Below, in pieces: positions 5,544-5,701 of a stretch of DNA of 5,701 bases (its first letter is position 1; every line of letters begins with the position of its first letter). This DNA is from Cyanobacteria bacterium UBA11370 (GTDB lineage: Bacteria > Cyanobacteriota > Cyanobacteriia > Cyanobacteriales > Coleofasciculaceae): NCBI GenBank assembly GCA_003486645.1, contig DNGI01000286.1, positions 42,794 through 48,494 on the forward strand, read 5' to 3'. Both the position numbers and the translations under genes were made by a program. A model generated the notes under the pieces. That model made no database searches, was not told where the DNA came from, and saw nothing but the letters and a program-made list of their open reading frames with translations.

Positions 5544-5549
5544 TCTCCT
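5544..5549 (-). promoter_or_regulatory. Ribosome binding site of the 5051-5536 gene
   Basis: On the minus strand the sequence reads TAGGAGAACACTGAATG. AGGAGA is eight bases before the ATG at 5536, which fixes this start. It shares bases with the TAG that closes the upstream open frame, the arrangement seen in translationally coupled genes. Confidence 0.75.
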
Positions 5550-5682
5550 ATTCTTGATGATCACTCCACATTTCCCAAAAACTGAGCTGTTTTCCCTCAA
5601 ATACACAGTCTACAGGTAAAATATTACGACTGGTTTGTTTAACTTCAATTAAGCAAAAATACCTGGCGATTGGAAATCGCGG
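5548..5682 (-). pseudogene. Coding-like open frame lacking a start codon (probable 3' gene remnant)
   Basis: From an in-frame TAG at 5685-5683 to a TAG at 5550-5548 the minus strand stays open for 44 codons. The second half reads like real protein (QTSRNILPVDC, then FEGKQLSFWEMWSDHQE). There is no usable ATG, GTG or TTG start before the late Met in WEMWSD. The first few codons come from the hairpin repeat at the window edge (5662 onward), as if that repeat had replaced the 5' end of a small gene. The stop codon overlaps the Shine-Dalgarno of the 5051-5536 gene, which supports a former two-gene operon. Alternatives are a frameshift linking it to another upstream frame, a rare ATT start at 5649-5647, or chance. 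I do not recognise the family. Confidence 0.42.
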
Positions 5683-5701
5683 CTACACAAACAAAGCCTG
5701 C
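5662..5701. repeat. Hairpin-containing element at window edge, possible dispersed cyanobacterial repeat
   Basis: GCGATT (5666-5671) and AATCGC (5675-5680) form a perfect 6-bp stem with a GGA loop, followed by GGCTACACAAACAAAGCC. From memory, similar hairpin-plus-GGCTACACAAACAAAG sequences recur between genes in several filamentous cyanobacteria. I cannot verify copy number here. The element runs off the right edge, so its true end is unknown. Confidence 0.45.

Overview
The window looks like chromosomal DNA from a cyanobacterium, probably a filamentous one, but the genus cannot be fixed from this sequence. The main signs are eight copies of the palindrome GCGATCGC (HIP1) in 5.7 kb, where chance predicts about 0.1; several short tandem repeats with 7-9 bp units, both between genes and inside one; a DUF29 protein; and a MoeB/ThiF-rhodanese protein of the cyanobacterial/actinobacterial MoeZ type. 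I see no rRNA, tRNA, CRISPR array, transposase or phage gene.

Layout from left to right. A 7/14-bp repeat lies at the left edge. Next, on the minus strand, is a small secreted protein with regularly spaced cysteines (45-515). Upstream of it on the same strand is a 12-helix major facilitator transporter (593-1816), whose central loop is encoded by an in-frame heptad repeat. A divergent gap leads to a plus-strand DUF29 gene (1935-2375). A convergent gap (2376-2590) holds a 9-bp pyrimidine repeat and a possible terminator hairpin. Then come two minus-strand genes in transcription order JAMM/Mec+-type metallopeptidase (4385-3903) and MoeZ-like E1 enzyme with C-terminal rhodanese (3763-2591). After a divergent 205-bp region with a purine repeat and an 8-bp inverted repeat comes a plus-strand membrane-anchored protein of unknown function (4591-5019). 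A minus-strand unknown gene (5051-5536) converges on it. That gene is preceded by a coding-like open frame with no start codon, which abuts a hairpin-containing repeat at the right edge.

The clearest functional unit is the JAMM plus MoeZ pair. Together they match the activating and peptidase components of sulfur-carrier-protein-dependent cysteine synthesis, known from Mycobacterium tuberculosis (MoeZ, CysO, CysM, Mec+). The carrier (CysO/ThiS/MoaD-like) and cysteine synthase are not in the window. The transporter and secreted Cys-repeat protein may be co-transcribed. The other genes are hypothetical and show no evident pathway link. I found no convincing new multi-gene system. The most unusual items are the frame-independent heptad repeat in the transporter, the Cys-periodic secreted protein, and the start-less open frame next to the repeat at the right edge.
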